NCBI RefSeq assembly: GCF_963678635.1
Contig: NC_087064.1
Span: forward strand, 34,014,369-34,078,368
DNA length: 64,000 bases
Source of the DNA: Symsagittifera roscoffensis
Lineage: Eukaryota > Xenacoelomorpha > Acoela > Convolutidae
Direction of reading: 5' to 3'
Numbering within the stretch: position 1 is the stretch's first letter; each line of letters starts with the position of its first letter. This document shows positions 60,719-64,000 of this stretch, in pieces. The position numbers and the translations under genes were made by a program. The notes under the pieces are model-generated. The model was not told where the DNA came from, did no database searches, and saw only the letters and a program-made list of their open reading frames with translations.

Positions 60719-63700
60719 TTTTTTCGATCGACACTAGCAGAAATTGTAGGACCCTGCATCTTCATCCAATTTGATATTGTTTATTTACTCAAACAAATGC
60801 AATTTTATGAAGTCACTTTTCCAGTCTATTTCATACAAATTTGTGTTCAATTAAATTGTATGGGTATCATCCGATTTCATTGCTAGCTGGTTGTTATTAT
60901 AATAATAATAATAATTGTAGTTCCTGCGAATCGCAGAGGAGCTATCAGTAGGCCTTATCAGTCCTGTCGAGGATAGTCCGTTTGTATTATTTCCCCACAT
61001 TCCAGACTGTGTTATCTTGTTGAGCGAAGCTCTTTTTTTGCGACTCAATGCCGTTTTTGTGCGTCTAGAACTTTCACGTATTATACGAGTTGCGAAGCTA
61101 GTCGTCTCGTATTCTTAGAGGTATGTGCTAGAGATGGGTTGAACGATGTGACTGGTTAATTCGTGTGTTACACTTGTGATTAGCATATCTGTTTTTGATA
61201 GAATCTCTGGCTAACAGAAATTTCTGAGTATGCCAGCTTTTTATAGCGATAGTTTGTTGTGAACTAACTCTTAGTAAATGTAAACCAACTCTAATTTCCT
61301 CTTCTTATTAAGTTTCGTTTTTTTCCGCTTTATGATTTCTTAGGCTTAAATCGTTTCGGTTGATGTTCTATCGGTTTTTGTTGCCTCGTAATTGTCCTTT
61401 GATTGATTAAATTATTTTAAAATTCATTTGGGCTTCAGGTGGGTGGCGGCATAAAATTTGGGAATTTAAGTGTTTCTAGCTCAAAATTTGTTTTCTGCTC
61501 AACGGTCGTCTAGTCAAGTATTGTCCTCTACACTCTGGCAATTGTGTTTCTCAGCATCTTCCTCCAATTTAATTTTGGAAAATAATCAGTCAAGAAAAAC
61601 GTTATTCAGTCAAGACAAACGATGAAAAAATTAATTCGATTTTTTTAGTGGTTTTTGTACTTTTTTCGGCTTGCTACCTTGCCATTTTTTGTTGCTTCGC
61701 TTTGCCCTAAGTTAGATATTGTTTTGTTTTCCGACCGATTTTTGTATTTTTTATCTTTGAAGCTTCCCTGCCGTGTTTTTTGCGTTTGCACAGTGAAGCT
61801 TGGCCTTCATTAAAATACTGTTATCAAGAGTTTCAAAAAACGTTTCAGTGTCTACCCAAGTATTGTTGGCCAAGTTATCGCTGGTTGATGTTTTCCGTAT
61901 GGCAAATCAAGGCTGTTGGTTGTGTTTTTTGACATGCGCCCTCAAATTGCACTTCATTCGAGACAAACGTATGAAAATTTTGATTGATGTTGAGTTGTTC
62001 AATTATTTGAAGTAATGATCGTAGTGAGTGCTCTTATATAGGTGTTGGTGATTTTCTTTTTGCGTTTTTTTTCAGGAAAAAGTTTTCTAATTTGCTCACG
62101 CATTTCTCAGCGTTATAATAGTTTTATCTAATGATCCAGTTTTGGTCAATTTTATCACAGAAGCATCAATCTTAAATTTCGAAAGTTAAAATAAACAAGT
62201 CATTTTTTGTTTCTTTGCGTTCATTACTTTTTTTACAATTGTCAGTTGGCTAAGTTTTTTTTTCGGCTTCAGTCGTATTTTTTTTGCTGGGTTGTCATGA
62301 TATGTTTATGCGGTACCGTTTGTGCGATATGTTTGTTAATTGGTGCAAAGTAGTGCTGCGTCTTTGTGTTGAATTGAGATCCATTTACCGTCGAAGCCTG
62401 ATGGAAAATCATAAAATTGGCTCGTTATAGCTCTGATCAATTTGTACTTACTAGCGAAAAAGTGAGCCGAAGTTGATTTTTCATTTCATTTTATTGATAT
62501 TCTTTCATTAACAAAAAGTAATGGTTTTCAGCTTTTCCACTTACATAGTTTTTCTTCATTTTTTTTGTGTGCCGCTTTCATTTTTTTCTTTCTTGTCGCC
62601 TGCTTCCCAAAGTTTGACATTCCTCAAGTACTGAAACAGAAAAAAAGTTTTTTATTGTATTTTTTTCCCATAAAGTTTTTCTCAGTTTTTATAGCCATTG
62701 TAGCAAAATAATGATGAAATGCTCAAAAAGTTTTGGTGCTTGGCGAGAAATTGGGTACTTGAGTTTTTCCCGTAACAGCTTTTCGTACGACTCATCTCGG
62801 CTGAACGGACCTTTTTGCCAATAGAGATCTTATGAGCATGTTTGCATTTCAAATACCTCTTTATTCGAAATTCGTTTTTATGATGTTTCGAGGTTTACCG
62901 ACTCCGTTTTTGTAAAATTTTTGATTTTCGCGTTTTTTTTTTCAATTATTAAGTGTATTCCGGTTATTAAATTTTGATTTACATTATGTTGGCTTAGTTG
63001 TCTTCTATTGCCCTGTTTGGAGGACAAAATGTATCTTAAACAAAATAATAATTGTAAAAGGATTTGGTTCATTTTTTACAGCCGAAGTCGAATAATGGCA
63101 TCAGTTTTTATCACATCAATGAGCTTCTAGCCTAGTTTTTTCAGCTGTTTTCTGTGCTAATGTTACGTTGGCATTATAAATTCATTTAAATCGAATTGTG
63201 ATAATTTTCCAGAGATCTGATTTTTTTCCAATGTTTTATTTCATTTAGTTGAATTTAGTGGCTCTCTTCATTTTTTGTCAATTGCTTGCCATGCTATGTT
63301 TAAGATATTTTACAAGTGGCGCGAAGCTCTGCTTCACCTCTGTATAATTTTTATAGTATACGTGTCTCTGATAGTATTATTATAATGAAGGATTTGTCAA
63401 ATAACACAGCTTGCGAGCGTAGTGTTGTACTATCGTTCCATTTTTACCACCAATTTTGTCTTGTGTAAAAAGTAATGCTTAATCTCAGATAATATGCTCA
63501 AGTTTTTTATTGGCAGAAAATTAGTTTACTTTTTTAAATCAGGCTTTTTTTCCGGTTTCGTTGTGTTTTGAACTTTTTTCACCTGACTGTGTAGTTAATT
63601 GCCTGCCTGTGTTGTTTTAGGCAACATCTTTTGTTATTAAATGCTCAGCTCTCAATAACTGAGTGGGTTGGAATCCCTCATAGGCGAAGGACCGAATTGG

Positions 63701-64000
63701 TGAAAATAAAAATCAGCCAATCAGTTTTTAGTATTCTATAATTTGGAAAGAAAGCGTGAAAATCCGTAAGAAAGTGAACATTTCCAGGGATTGGCCGAAT
63801 ATAAAAACGGCTGAAACACGCAAAATTTTCAAATAGTCGCACTGGCTGTGTCGGCGAATTGGAACAAATTATATGTATTTCAAGGGTTTCGTTATAAAAG
63901 AAGCAAGAAAATGGTTCAATTCATTCTTTTCGGTCCTTCGCCCATGAGAATAGCCCCTACCGAGTGGTTTTAATTTAACTGGGATCGAAATTTTGATTTC
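60719..64000. other. Repeat-rich intergenic region after NOC3
   Basis: No gene supported. Microsatellite (ATA)n at about 60,895-60,917. Repeat pieces with GTTGCCTCGTAATTGTCCTTTG (61,379) and GTTGGCTTAGTTGTCTTC (62,988). Hairpin repeats at 63,313-63,345 (GGCGCGAAGCTCTGCTTCACC). A box-B-like GGTTGGAATCCC at 63,668. An inverted pair CATAGGCGAAGGACCGAA / TTCGGTCCTTCGCCCATG at about 63,681 and 63,929 bounds some 230 bases. Confidence 0.5.

Overview
The window is animal nuclear DNA, probably from an invertebrate. It carries single-copy eukaryotic genes with spliceosomal introns (a NOC3-type nucleolar gene, a SIRT6-type sirtuin, a two-exon Ig-domain membrane protein). These sit in a sea of T-rich dispersed repeats with three large mobile elements. 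I cannot name the species.

Layout. (1) 1-~13,300: the 3' part of a very large Ty3/Gypsy-type LTR element. Its pol (reverse transcriptase, RNase H, integrase) is broken by stops and frameshifts and continues past integrase into a divergent macro (OARD1-like) domain. Then follows a same-strand cassette of four ORFs (501, 444, 85 and about 763 codons) that I do not recognise. They occupy the position where an env gene would be expected, behind a plausible splice acceptor, and are much better preserved than pol. (2) ~12,400-14,215: two divergent LTR-like blocks. (3) 14,023-17,766: a SIRT6-type gene with an uninterrupted coding region inside a recent tandem duplication; the second copy lost almost all of the coding sequence. 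(4) ~17,940-22,903: two rearranged, dead copies of one CR1/Jockey-type LINE. (5) 22,904-35,458: mostly repeats, plus the Ig gene (30,862-34,059) and a possible divergent small exon. (6) 35,459-53,545: an essentially complete Polinton/Maverick with long TIRs, a perfect 6-bp target-site duplication (AAGTTA), capsid genes, packaging ATPase, adenain-like protease, RVE integrase and a protein-primed DNA polymerase with two introns. A 200-N assembly gap lies inside the capsid block. (7) 54,794-60,718: a six-exon NOC3 homologue, followed by 3.3 kb of repeats.

How the genes work together. The Polinton encodes a virus-like programme: polB replicates the element, the integrase inserts it, the two jelly-roll proteins, protease and ATPase point to particle formation, and two PC4-like proteins, an exonuclease-like protein and a possible HUH-type protein may act on DNA. 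Its frame breaks are few and three of the four lie at or beside homopolymer runs, so they may be assembly errors or early decay. The strongest candidate for something undescribed is the Gypsy element: a macro domain after integrase plus a multi-ORF cassette of unknown function. Limits: all homology calls are from motif reading alone, and exon joins rest on splice signals and continuous reading phase.
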